Below, piece by piece: positions 8,779 to 21,600 of a stretch of DNA of 41,162 nucleotides. The translations under genes and the position numbers were made by a program. This DNA comes from Synechococcus sp. KORDI-49 (GTDB lineage Bacteria > Cyanobacteriota > Cyanobacteriia > PCC-6307 > Cyanobiaceae), in contig NZ_CP006270.1 in the NCBI RefSeq assembly GCF_000737575.1, forward strand, positions 1 through 41,162, written 5' to 3'. Position 1 is the first letter of the stretch. The number at the start of each line of letters is the position of its first letter. Under the pieces are notes generated by a model. It did no database searches. It saw only the letters and a program-made list of their open reading frames with translations, and was not told the origin of the DNA.

Positions 8779-9165
8779 CCAATCAATCTAATTGCTGTGG
8801 ATCAACTGAGCATGACGGAGGCAAATCGTTGCGATTGATTGATCGGCTGGCCGTGTGATGGTTTCCGGATTGGTTGTCAACCGGCCGCAGATTGCACGCA
8901 TGACGGAATCAATAAAAAGCATGCTTCCAATTGTGAACAAAATATGGCGCCTCCTTTTTATTTTCTTCAGAAGTGTTGAGCATTTCGGTGCGTGAGGCTG
9001 TCGGTCTGCCTCGTTCTGATACCAGGGAGAATGACTGCGCTGCAGTGGTTCTGGAAGTTGCAATATTGCTGGCAAAATTGCACAGGAAAACTATGCTGAG
9101 GTGAGATTCGGGTTACCGACCTTCGGCCTTTGTCGGGGGTCCATGCCTGTCATGCCTCGGTTGTC
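8779..9165. other. Divergent intergenic region upstream of the giant gene
   Basis: About 390 bp between the GTG of the 734-aa gene and the ATG at 9166. It is more AT-rich than the flanking genes. Visible elements are a perfect 11-nt palindrome GGTTGTCAACC (8872-8882) flanked by CCGG on both sides, and a CCGAC...GTCGG stem (9116-9136) covering the alternative TTG start at 9130. TATGCT at 9092-9097 could be a -10 but no -35 lies at the right spacing. No gene in this stretch is supported. Confidence 0.45.
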
Positions 9166-9640
9166 ATGAGTCGCGACTCCCACATCAAGCCATGGCTTCT
9201 GGGCTGGACGCAGCAGTTGCGTGGCTGGGCAGAGGATGGCTCGTTGCTGGCGGCGGCCCAGCAGGCACTGCTCCTGGAAGAGTCACCCCAGCAGCTTGTT
9301 GAGCTGCTGGATCAGTGGGGCGCGTCTGATTTTTCGGCGCTGCCGGCTATTGAAACGTTGTCCAGCCAGGACATCGCCGGGGCGCGTGGTGCCTATGTGG
9401 AAGACCTGTCTCGGATCTTCCTGAATCAGGAGTGGTTGGCGGAAGCGTCTGATCAGGCGATTGCCGCCGTTCTGACGGAAGAACTTGGTCATCATCTTGA
9501 TGCCGTTCTCAACGACTTCGATACACCGGGTGATGAAGGTGAGCTGTTCTCCGCCATTCTTGGTGGTACTGCACACAATTTGTCCCGGTTGAGTCTTGAA
9601 GATGATCAGTTGATCATTACTGTTGATGGAATTGAGTTTG
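9166..9640 (+). other. Giant protein: N-terminal zincin-like domain with altered HExxH
   Basis: This segment is colinear with residues 1-190 of the 734-aa protein (helical start with a Trp-rich GW..QL.GWA pattern, then ELGHHLD and D.PGDEG). Here the motif is EELGHHLD (codons from 9478): the first His of HExxH is Glu, so zinc catalysis is unlikely. It is visibly more GC-rich than the rest of the gene. Confidence 0.75.
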
Positions 9641-12600
9641 AAGCTGAAGCATCTGGTGAATCTGAGGGTGATCCCGATCCGTCGAGTGAATTTGAGGGTG
9701 ATCCCGACCCGTCGAGTGAATCTGAGGGTGATCCCGACCCGTCGAGTGAATCTGAGGGTGATCCCGATCCGTCGAGTGAATCTGAGGGTGATACTGATCC
9801 GCCGGTCTTTACGAGTGGATCAACAGCAACGGCAATTGATGAGAACAGTGGAAGTGGACAAATTATTTACACAGCTGTAGCCACAGATGACTCTTCGATT
9901 CAATACAGCTTAAGACCTGGTGTTGGAGATGATGTCTCATTCTCGATTGATCCTTCTTCAGGAGAGGTCACTCTTCTTGATGATCCCGACTACGAAACGA
10001 AGCCGAGTTACAGCTTCACTGTGATCGCAACTGATGATTTCGGTAACGACTCTGATCAAGTTGTTGCATTGGCTGTTAATGATCTTGATGAGCTACCTCC
10101 AGACAAACCATCAACACCTGATCTGGCCCCTGATTCTGATACAGGAACATCAAATGACGACAACCTGACAAGCGACACCACTCCAACCTTCACGGGTACA
10201 GCAGAAGCGAGTAGCACTGTTGAGCTGTTTGCTGGATCCAGCTCATTAGGGACTACCACGGCAGATAGCAGTGGAAATTGGAGTTTTAAGGTTGATTCAA
10301 GTGATGCTTTCACCGATGGCAGTCATTCCATCACAGCGACAGCCACTGATGCCGCTGGAAATGTCTCCAGTGCGTCCGATGGTCTGACGATCACCATTGA
10401 TACGGCATCTCCAGCGATCACCAGCGGATCCACAGCAACACCAATCAACGAGAACAGCGGTAGTGGCCAGGTTGTTTATACAGCAACAGCAACAGATGCA
10501 TCCACTGTGAGTTTTGGGCTGCTGCAGGGCAATGGTTTAAAAGTGGAGCTTTATGAGGGTAAAAATTTCAATACACTCATGGCGACTAATTATGAATCGA
10601 CGATTAATATTAATGATCAGTATGACAGAGATTACGGCGGCAATGGAGATACATTCTCCGTTCGCGCTACCGGACAGATTCAAGCCTATGCCCAGGGAAG
10701 CAATACCTGGAAAGTGAGGAGTGATGATGGTGTGCGTATCTGGATTGATGATGTTCAAGTGGTGAATAACTGGACTGATCATTCGCCGACTTGGAACACG
10801 TTCACAGTTAGCGGTCTTGAGCAAGATGCCTGGTACGACATTCGAATTGATTTTTATGAGAATGGCGGTGGAGCAGTTCTCGATCTCTATCACTCCAATG
10901 AGTCAACATTGGTGAGCGAACTCCGAAGTGATCAGGTCGGCACGTCTGACGGTTCATTCACGATCGACAGCGCTTCTGGTGCGGTGACCTTGAGTGATAA
11001 TCCAGATTATGAGACGAAGAGTAGCTACACACTCACGTTGGTTGCGACGGATGCTGCCAACAACTCGACCCGTCAGGACGTTTCTCTTGCTATTAACGAT
11101 GTTGCTGCGGCATCAACTCCGGATCTGATTGCTTCATCAGATTCTGGAACTTCGAATTCAGATAACATCACATCTGACAACACCCCCACTTTCACAGGGA
11201 CTGCATCTGCCAACGACAGTATTGTTGTTTCATCGGGTGAGACATTACTTGGTAGCACTGTTGCTGATGGGACTGGAGCATGGGATTTCACTGTGTCCGA
11301 CTCATCGCCTTTGGCCGATGGCTCTCATGCCATCACCGTCACAACGACTACGTCGGGCGGATCTCCGGTGACGAGCGATCCATCACCGGCCCTCAATCTC
11401 ACTGTTGACACGGTGATCACAACACCGTCAACACCTGATCTGGATTCAAGTTCCGATACTGGAAAATCCAGCAGCGACAACATCACGAGTGACGCAACGC
11501 CCACGCTGATCGGCACTGCAGAAGCCGGTAGCACGGTTGAATTGTTCGATAGTGGCAATTCACTAGGAACAACGACTGCTGACGGAAGTGGTAACTGGAG
11601 TTTAACTGTTGATGCTTTGTCGGATGGGATCCATTCCATTACTGCGACATCATCGGATGCTGCTGGAAATCAGTCGTCTGAATCGGGCGCGTTGAGCATC
11701 ACGGTTGATACATCTGCGCCTTCTCCGCCAACAACCCCAGATCTCGATGCAGCTTCAGACACGGGGTCCTCGAACACTGACAACATCACAAGCGATACCA
11801 CTCCGACCTTCACAGGTACAGCAGAAGCCAACAGCACAGTTGAGGCATTTGCAGGAAATAGCTCCGTAGGGACGACGCAAGCTGATAGCAGTGGAAATTG
11901 GGTCTTTACACTTGATTCCGAAGCTTCTGATGGCACGTATTCGGTAACGGCGAAAGCGTTTGATGCCGCAGGGAACGCCGATGCGGCATCTCCCAATATG
12001 TCGATCACCATTGATACATTGGCACCGGCGGCTCCATCTACTCCTGCTCTAGCTTCTTCTTCTGACACAGGAAGTTCCAATAATGACAATGTGACCAGCG
12101 ATACCACCCCAACCTTTACAGGCACAGCGGAAGCCAGCAGCAAGGTTGAACTGTTTAGAGGGATTGGTTCTTTAGGCACAACTACTACAGATAACAGTGG
12201 AAATTGGAGTTTAACGGTTGCATCTACTTATGCACTCTGGTATGGCAGTGATTCCATCACAGCGAAGGCGACCGATGCTGCTGGAAATATCTCGAATGCA
12301 TCCTCTGCTTTAGATATTGATATTTTCCCATCGCTTGATTCTGCTGTCTATGATAATTCAACTGGAGTCCTAAAGGTTACTGCTAATGCGCTTGTTGGTA
12401 AACATGGTTCAACTAATGATATCGATGTGTCAAAGCTGACTATCACTGGTGAGGGTGGCAGCAGCTATACGTTGACATCAGCTGACGTTGAGGTGAGCTC
12501 CAGCACACAATTCAGTGTGACCTTGAATACGACGGACCAGCTGAATGTGGGTGGGTTGTTGAATAAGAACGGAACCAGCTCTGACGGCGGGTCGACGTAC

Positions 12601-15600
12601 AACTTAGTTGCGGCGGATGATTGGGTGGCAGGTGCAGCAGCATCGGTTGATATCAGTGATACGAGCGGCAATGGGATCACAGTGTCGAATGTGAATACCG
12701 TTGTTGGTTGGAAGCAAATTGGTGACGATATCGATGGTGAAGCTGCTGGTGATATTTTTGGCCAATCTGTATCGATGTCGGCAGACGGTCGCACCCTTGC
12801 TGTTGGTGCGTCTAGCAATGATGGCGCCGGTAGCGATGCTGGTCATGTTCGGATCTTCCAGCTAAGCAATAGTGGGGATTGGCTTCAGATTGGTGCAGAT
12901 ATTGATGGCGAGGCCTCTACTGATAATTCTGGATATAGTGTTTCTCTATCTAGTGATGGATCGATCGTTGCCATTGGTGCTCCATCTGCTAGTGGCACCA
13001 ATTCAGACTCGGGTCATGTGCGTCTCTATCAATTAGACAGTAGTGGGAACTGGGTGCAATTAGGTTCTGATATTGATGGTGAAGTGACTGAAGATTATTT
13101 TGGATGGTCTGTCTCGCTCTCTGCTGATGGTAAGACAGTAGCAATTGGTGCTGACAGTAGCGATGGTAATGGTTCTGAGTCTGGCCATGTTCGCGTTTAT
13201 CGTTTAAACGGAAGTGGCAATTGGCTTCAGCTAGGCAGTGATCTGGAAGGTACTGCAGCAGGCATTTATTTTGGAACTTCGGTTTCTATCTCATCCGATG
13301 GAAGTATCGTCGCGATCGGTGCGCCATACAATGAGGCGAGCAATGGTAACGATGCAGGACATGTAAAGGTTTACCAGTTGAGTAGTGATGGAGATTGGTC
13401 TCAGCTAGGAAGTGATCTTGAAGGTGAGGCTGCTGATGATTTCTTTGGATATAGGGTGTCACTTGATAGTGTTGGAGACACTCTTGCTGTTGGTGCTTAT
13501 GGCAATGATTCGAACGGCAGTAACGCTGGCCATGTACGCGTTTATAAGTTAGATGACGACAACAAATGGGTTCAGATTGGAAGGGATATTGATGGTGAGG
13601 CTGCTGGAGACGAATTTGGTAGTTCTGTCTCTCTTTCAGCTGACGGTACGATTTTAGCTGTTGGCGCTGAATTTAATGATGGTAATGCCAACGATGCAGG
13701 GCATGTTCGTGTTTATCAATTGGATGTTAATGGTAATTGGGCTCAGTATGGAAACGATATTGATGGTGTCGCCGCTGATGACAATTTTGGTTGGTCAGTC
13801 TCCCTCTCAGATAGTGGTAAAAGAGTTGCTATTGGTGCAGATGTTGATGACAGTGCAAGCAAACCTGGTCATGTGCGTGTTTATGAAATTGTCGATACAC
13901 AGATTCGCCTTGAATCTGCTGCATACGATGCAGCTAATGGCACACTTACATTTACAGGTACCAATTTTGTCAACAAGGACGGTTCTACAAATGATATAGA
14001 TGTATCGAAGCTCTCGATCACTGGTGAGGGTGGCAGCAGCTATAGCTTGACATCTTCTGATGTGGAGGTGAATTCAAGAACAGAATTCGGCGTATCGCTG
14101 AATGAAGCTGACAAATCGCGATTGTCTCAGCTCTTGAATAAGGATGGAAGACGTTCATTGGATGATACCCACTATCGCTTTACTGCTGCTGACGATTGGA
14201 TGCCAGGTGCTGCTGATTCGATTGATATCAGTGACGCCGTCGGAAATGTAATCACAGTTTCGAATATTCCACCGTTGTTTACTTCGGCGGCTTCTGCTTC
14301 CGTCAACGAAAATATTGGCTCCAATCAAGTCGTTTACACCGCTACGGCTTCAGATTCTTCTGTTGTCACATTTTCGTTAAAGGCTGATACGGGTGATGTC
14401 GATCATTTCAACATCACGTCCTCCGGTAATGTCTCCTTGATCGATAATCCTGAGTATGATGATCAAAGGCAGTATTCGTTTACTGTTGTAGCGACTGATT
14501 CGCAAGGGAATAGCTCTGAGCACGCTGTAACCTTGGATATTCAGATTGTTTTGCCACCTGCTCAGAATGTGTCAGGAGAGGTCAGCGGAACTCAGAACAC
14601 GGATTACTTCATTGGATCTTCATCGGCTGATTCGATTCATGGCTATGCCGGATCCGATTTGATTTATGGCCGTGAAGGAAACGACACTTTAGAAGGCGGA
14701 TTAGGGCACGACACGCTGTATGGAGAGGAAGGGCGTGATCGTATCCGTGATTGGTATGGGGAGAACTTGTTGTATGGAGGAGATGGTGAGGATAATATTG
14801 GCGGTTCAGTAACAACCCTAGATGCTGGGGCTGGTGGTGATTACATTGCAGGTTTTATCACGGAAGATGGATTGATCGATGCCGGACCAGGCGATGATCA
14901 GATTTATGGTGAATATGCCTTAGGTGTCACAACGGTTGTTGGCGGACTGGGGAATGATTATTTCTATAATTGGGATAGTGATTGGAATGGTGACGGAGTA
15001 AGTGGTTATCATAATCCTCGGTCATCCGTGGTTTTCTATGGAGATCAACTTGGCAGCGAAACGAGTTCTGATGGTAACGATCTCTTCTACCCTGTTGGTA
15101 GATTTCTTTTTTCTGACCTGACTGTTTATGGCGGTGGTGGATCAGATACTCTGGGTACTGGAGGATACTCTGCATTAGCTGCAGATTCAATGTACTTAGA
15201 TGGTGGTTCCGGAGATGATCGTGTTACCGGCAGCAATCGATATACCAATATTCGTTATCAACATACGCTAGATAGTTATCAGAATACAGGTGGCATGTCC
15301 AGTACTCCTGGCCAGTACACATTGAAAGGTGGCAGTGGAGATGACGATGTTCGATTTGAGAATCGATACTCGATCTACACGACAAACAGCAGCTACAACA
15401 CTCAAAGTGACTATTTGCCGAACAGTTTTCAGCTGTTGCTAGATGGAGGTGATGGCAACGATACGTTGCTGCTTGACGGTTCTGCAGGAGTGCCAAGGGC
15501 ATTGTTATCCGGTGGAGCCGGCAATGATGAATTGAAGATCATGGAGGAAGTGCGGGATGCCACGATGACGGGTGGGGCGGGAATTGATACGTTTGTGTTG

Positions 15601-18600
15601 ACAGAGGCGAATGTTGAGAATGCAGAGTATTGGGATTCGTCGTATGGATTAACCAGTTCAACGTTGATCATCACAGATTTCGAGGTTGGAGAAGGTGGTG
15701 ATGTTCTTGATATTGAAGCTTTGTTGACCTTAATTGAGGATCCTACCTATGACGGCGGCACACCATTTTTAAATTATCTGCGTTTCAGTCAGGATGGTAA
15801 TGACTTAACGCTCTCGATTGACTTGGATGGATCAGGTGAAGCGAAGTCTTTCACGGAAGTTGTGAGACTTGAAAATGTGGCGTTATCGTCGTTCCAGGCA
15901 GAGAACTTATCTCCTGCTGTGGAACCAGATGGAACACCTCCGGTTGGCTTGTCTTTAGGAGATGCAGGAGTCACGGATTCCCAAACGTTACTTGGTGGTT
16001 TAGGACCAGACACCCTGTCTGGCGGATCGGGAAATGACCATCTTGTTGCTTATGGCAGTCAGGATCTACTCAAAGGTGGATCAGGAAACGACACTTTAGA
16101 AGGCGGATTAGGGCATGACACGCTGTATGGAGAGGAAGGGCGTGATCGTATCCGTGATTGGTATGGGGAGAACTTGTTGTATGGAGGAGATGGTGAGGAT
16201 AATATTGGCGGTTCAGTAACAACCCTAGATGCTGGGGCTGGTGGTGATTACATTGCAGGTTTTATCACGGAAGATGGATTGATCGATGCCGGACCAGGCG
16301 ATGATCAGATTTATGGTGAATATGCCTTAGGTGTCACAACGGTTGTTGGCGGACTGGGGAATGATTATTTCTATAATTGGGATAGTGATTGGAATGGTGA
16401 CGGAGTAAGTGGTTATCATAATCCTCGGTCATCCGTGGTTTTCTATGGAGATCAACTTGGCAGCGAAACGAGTTCTGATGGTAACGATCTCTTCTACCCT
16501 GTTGGTAGATTTCTTTTTTCTGACCTGACTGTTTATGGCGGTGGTGGATCAGATACTCTGGGTACTGGAGGATACTCTGCATTAGCTGCAGATTCAATGT
16601 ACTTAGATGGTGGTTCCGGAGATGATCGTGTTACCGGCAGCAATCGATATACCAATATTCGTTATCAACATACGCTAGATAGTTATCAGAATACAGGTGG
16701 CATGTCCAGTACTCCTGGCCAGTACACATTGAAAGGTGGCAGTGGAGATGACGATGTTCGATTTGAGAATCGATACTCGATCTACACGACAAACAGCAGC
16801 TACAACACTCAAAGTGACTATTTGCCGAACAGTTTTCAGCTGTTGCTAGATGGAGGTGATGGCAACGATACGTTGCTGCTTGACGGTTCTGCAGGAGTGC
16901 CAAGGGCATTGTTATCCGGTGGAGCCGGCAATGATGAATTGAAGATCATGGAGGAAGTGCGGGATGCCACGATGACGGGTGGGGCGGGAATTGATACGTT
17001 TGTGTTGACAGAGGCGAATGTTGAGAATGCAGAGTATTGGGATTCAACGTATGGATTAACCAGTTCAACGTTGATCATCACAGATTTCGAGGTTGGAGAA
17101 GGTGGTGATGTTTTGGATATAGGAGCTTTTGTCGATACCGACTATCTATCTGGGTATTCGTCAGGCAATCCATTCCATCCCGATAGCGGCTATTTGCGCT
17201 TCAGCCAGATTGGAAATTCAAACGATTCTCTTCTGGAAATCGATCGAGATGGAGCTTCCGGTAGTACGTACTCTTGGCTTCCTGTTATCGAACTTGTATC
17301 GGTCGATGTTGATACGATTTCTGCTTGGAACACGAGTTTGGGGCGTCGTGTTGTGGGTGACTCCCTTGCCTTCACCAGGCCGGAAATCGCTCTTGCCTAT
17401 GACACTGGAGATAGCAATGCTGACAGGCTCACGAACAATTCCACCCTCAAGATCTACAATGCAAATCAAGGTGGTGAGTTGCAGATATCGCTGGATGAGG
17501 GTTCGAATTGGCAGGCATGGGATCCTGGCAATCAACCAGTTTTCGCGGATGGCTTTCATACCATTTATGCCCGTGAGATTTACAACGGCGTAACGTCTGA
17601 TTCGGAAATCTATTCCTTCACGCTGAAAACGTCGAGTTCTCCGCCTACGGATTTATCACTTAACGCGCCCTCTGATACTGGATCCTCGAACGTCGATGGC
17701 ATCACCAGCGACACAACGCCATCAATCACTGGTCGAGCTGATGCGGGCAACCAGGTCCAGGTTTATGTGGACTCGATTTCGCTCGGTTCTGTTATGGCTG
17801 ACTCGTCCGGAAACTGGAGTTTTACGGTTGATTCAAGTGATTCTTTCACAGATGGTAGTCATACCTTTACGGCGAAGGCGACCGATGCTGCTGGAAATGT
17901 GTCCAATGCTTCAGCTGCGCTGACGATCACCACGGATACGTCGGCACCACCAGCACCATCGGTACCTGATCTAGCCGCAAATTCTGATACAGGAATATCC
18001 AATAGTGACAACCTGACAAGCGACACCACGCCTACGTTTACGGGCACAGCTGAAGCCGGCAGCACAGTTGAGCTGTTTGCTGGATCCAGTCCATTAGGGA
18101 CTACTACGGCAGATAGCAATGGCAATTGGAGTTTTACGGTTGATTCAAGTGATGCTTTTTCTGATGGTAGTCGTGCCATTACAGCGACAGCGACAGATGT
18201 TGCGGGAAATGAGTCGGATGTTTCCCTTCTGGAGCTGAACGTTGATAGCACCGCTCCATCACTCACCATCAATCTTGATCCCAGTTCTGATACGGGTGTC
18301 TCGAATGGTGATCTGATCACCAGTGACACCACACCAATGCTTACAGGTACTACAGAACCTGATGCCTTGGTAGAGCTTTCCACAGAGACTCTGTCGCTTG
18401 GAAGCACGACGGCAGATGCCAGTGGCAATTGGATCTTTGTTGTTGATTCTCCTCTTGGAGAAGGTTCTCACCATATCAATGTATCGGCTACGGATGTAGC
18501 TGGAAATATCTCTGCAGCGGCTGCTGACAATATTTTTGTTCCAACAAGCATTTCAACCACAACAGACAACTGGTCCAAAGTATATTTCAATGGTGATTAC

Positions 18601-21600
18601 TTGGGAAGCACCAATTCATGGGGAACGAAGTATGTCTTTGATAACTTCACTCTTCTTGATGGTGATAATGTTCTGGCGATTGAATCCTATGATTCCGGTG
18701 GTGTTGCTGCGATGACAGCTCAACTTGCAGATGCCTCCGGCAACACTGTTGGCACATCGCAAGTTGATGATTGGAAAGTCTTCATCGCCGATAATAATCC
18801 AAATGCTGGTGGTTACAACAGTAATTCTCTGATATTCCCTGAGGGTTGGAACACAGTTGAATATGATTCTTCAGATTCTGATCTGTGGAAGGTGCCACAG
18901 GATGTGAGTAGTTATACCAATCCCTGGGGTAACCGTAGTGGTGATCCAGTGTGGATTTGGTCTGGCGATGATAACTCTGATGCGAATAATCACGATGCCG
19001 TTCTTTTCCGTTATGAATTTTCAACGTCATCTAGCAGTCTCAACCTAACCATTGATTTACTTCCATTGATTTCAGGTCCATCCGGACTTGCAGGTGCTGC
19101 AACTTCCCAGACGTCGATCAATGAAAAGAACACCTTATTGGTTCATGGCATGGCTGCGAATGAGCCTGTTGTTTGGTCTTTGACGGGTGGTGAGGATCAA
19201 AGCCTATTTTCTATTGATACCTCAACAGGTGATCTCATGTTTATCAGTGCACCTGATTTCGAAGATCCTGAAGATCATGATGGTGACAATGTTTACGATG
19301 TTATTGTTGCTGCTACAGATTCAAATGGTAATTTGGCTTCCCAGCGATTAAGTATCAGTGTTTTAGATATTCCAGATGAAATATCCCCCGAGTTCTTGTC
19401 AGGGTACAGAGGCATACCTGTTCGTGCTAACAGTGCATCTGGTTTTAGCATCTATATCTCTGATGTTGTTGATGAATCACCTGTTACCTATCAACTTCTT
19501 CAGAGTTATGCCGATGACAGTTCCGAGTTCACGATTGACACTGATACAGGACATGTTGTTTTGGCCGGCATTCCAGATTTCCACTCAGCAAATACTTATA
19601 CGTTTACAATCGTTGCCACTGATGTCTATGGAAACAGCTCTGAAAATCAGATTCATGGCTATCAGGTTGGCGAGAATAAGCTTCTCGTCGATGCTGATCT
19701 GAGTGGGTTTGATCTCTCGGATGTTGATTTCTCCCATTCGCAACTGTCAGGTGCTGATCTTTCAGGTTCTAATTTAAACCGTGCTGAGTTTAGAGATGTA
19801 GATCTCACAGATGTTGATTTTTCGCAAGCAGATCTTGCTGATGCAAGTTTTCAGGATTCTGATCTCACCAACTCGCCATCAATCGTTGCAGCTGATAATT
19901 TAAATAAAGCCCATTTTGAAGACGTTGATTTAAGTGATTTTGTCTTTTCTGAGCTTGATTTGTCGACGATTACTTTTGAGTCTTCAGATCTCTCAAATGT
20001 AGATTTTACGGGAGCTGATCTCTCAGCAGCAGTTTTCAAAAATTCTGATCTTACTAATGTCGAATTCAAAAAATCCGATCTCACCTCAGCAAGTTTCTCT
20101 GGTAACACAATAAGGAATATCGACTTTGCAAATGCAGATCTTACGGACACAGATTTTACAGACTCTGATCTATCGGCTGCCCCAACGATCACCTCGGCAC
20201 TTAATTTAAACCTTGCCATATTGGATGGTGCTGATTTAAGTGGTCTTGATTTCTCCAATCTTGATCTAGCCGGCTTGGTTATTGATTCTTCTGATCTATC
20301 CAGGAGCGATTTTACGAATGCGGATCTTGCAGATGCGGTTTTCGCACACACTGACCTTTCAGTCACACCTTCAATTACAGCGGCACGTAATTTAGATCAA
20401 GTTGCGTTCCAGGGTGCTGATTTAAGCGGGCTTGATTTTTCTGGTCTCAATCTGTCAAATATTATTTTCTATGAAGTCGACCTTTCTCATGTTGATTTCA
20501 CAAATTCTGATCTTACAGCTGCAGATTTGACTGGTGCGCTTAAGTCTGATTCTGGATCTAGAACATATTCCATTTTGGGTGATCTTACCTTCGGCAATCA
20601 GCTGCAGGTGATTCAAAATACGTTTGATCCTGACGGTTACACCACACGTGATGAATCCATCTATATTCAATGGCAATCTCGTCCTGATCAGACGGTTGAT
20701 TGGGAGTCTTTGGTAAATGCCACTGGTGAAACATTTACCATCTCACATGATGTGGCTGCTCATCAGCTTCGTGCTTTGATCACCTATACAGATGGATTGT
20801 TATTCGAGCAGACTGTTGTTTCCAATGTTGTAACAGCACCATCTGACATCACGCCACCAGATGTTCCCAGCACACCTCAATTAAATGATGGCTCTGATAC
20901 CGGTCGCTCCGATTCAGATCATGTCTCCAGTGACCGTACACCACTGCTGGAAGGTTTTGCTGAGGTTGGGTCTACGGTAGAAATCTTTGCTGATGGCTTA
21001 TCGGTTGGTTCTGTTCTTTCGGATTCCAGTGGTGAATGGAGCTTTGAGCTTCCTACCACCCACGCATTGAATTCTGGTACCACTGCCATCACTGTTCAGG
21101 CAACAGATCAGGCCGGTAATTCCTCTGAAACATCACTTGAACTTGAGCTGACTATCGATAATGAAGCCCCCAAAATTATCCGTAGCACGAATACTTACTT
21201 TATTGATGAAAATAGTGGCGCCAATCAGTTGATTTACACCGCTGATTCGATTGATGATACCAGTACTCTTTACAGTATTCAGCAGGATTCCCTTGATTAT
21301 GCAGGTGTTTTTTCGATTGATGCTGATAATGGGGAGCTTCGACTCAATCTCAATCCCGACTTTGAAGATCAGCCTTCTTTTTCTGTAACCGTTCTTGCGA
21401 CAGATCTGGCTGGTAATAGTTCGGAAAAAACAATTAGCCTGATTGTTAACGATTTAGATGATCAGGCATCAGCTGCCCCGGATGCTCTCGACCTTACCAA
21501 TCTTTTTGATTCGGGATTTTCTAATTTTGATAATTTAACCTCGATTACTTCGCCGCGAATTACTGGACATGCTGAGCCACTCTCATCCGTCGAAATCTTG

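Larger units (their letters stand above)
14560..17370 (+). other. Giant protein: two RTX-type calcium-binding blocks with T1SS-target-like ends
   Basis: A cadherin-like module (14266-14553) precedes glycine/aspartate nonapeptide repeats (GREGNDTLEGGLGHDTLYG, YGGDGEDNIGG, LDGGSGDDRVTG, LKGGSGDDDV, LSGGAGNDEL). Each of the two blocks ends with STLIITDFEVGEGGDVLDI and a beta-rich region ending in VELV or VRLENV. This resembles the type I secretion target domain usually found at C-termini, here internal. Confidence 0.8.

Noticed and set aside
8788-9075. 95-aa minus-strand ORF in the intergenic region before the giant gene
   Set aside because: Low-complexity, no RBS, no family resemblance, and it lies in the expected promoter region.
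9130-9165. TTG at 9130 as start of the giant gene
   Set aside because: It adds 12 residues with the only cysteine noticed in the protein, lies in a stem-loop and extends beyond the alignable N-terminus. It is not excluded.
14927-16597. Two identical 87-aa minus-strand ORFs (14927-15190 and 16334-16597) as duplicated genes
   Set aside because: They are antisense shadows lying inside the 1,030-bp direct repeat of the giant gene.
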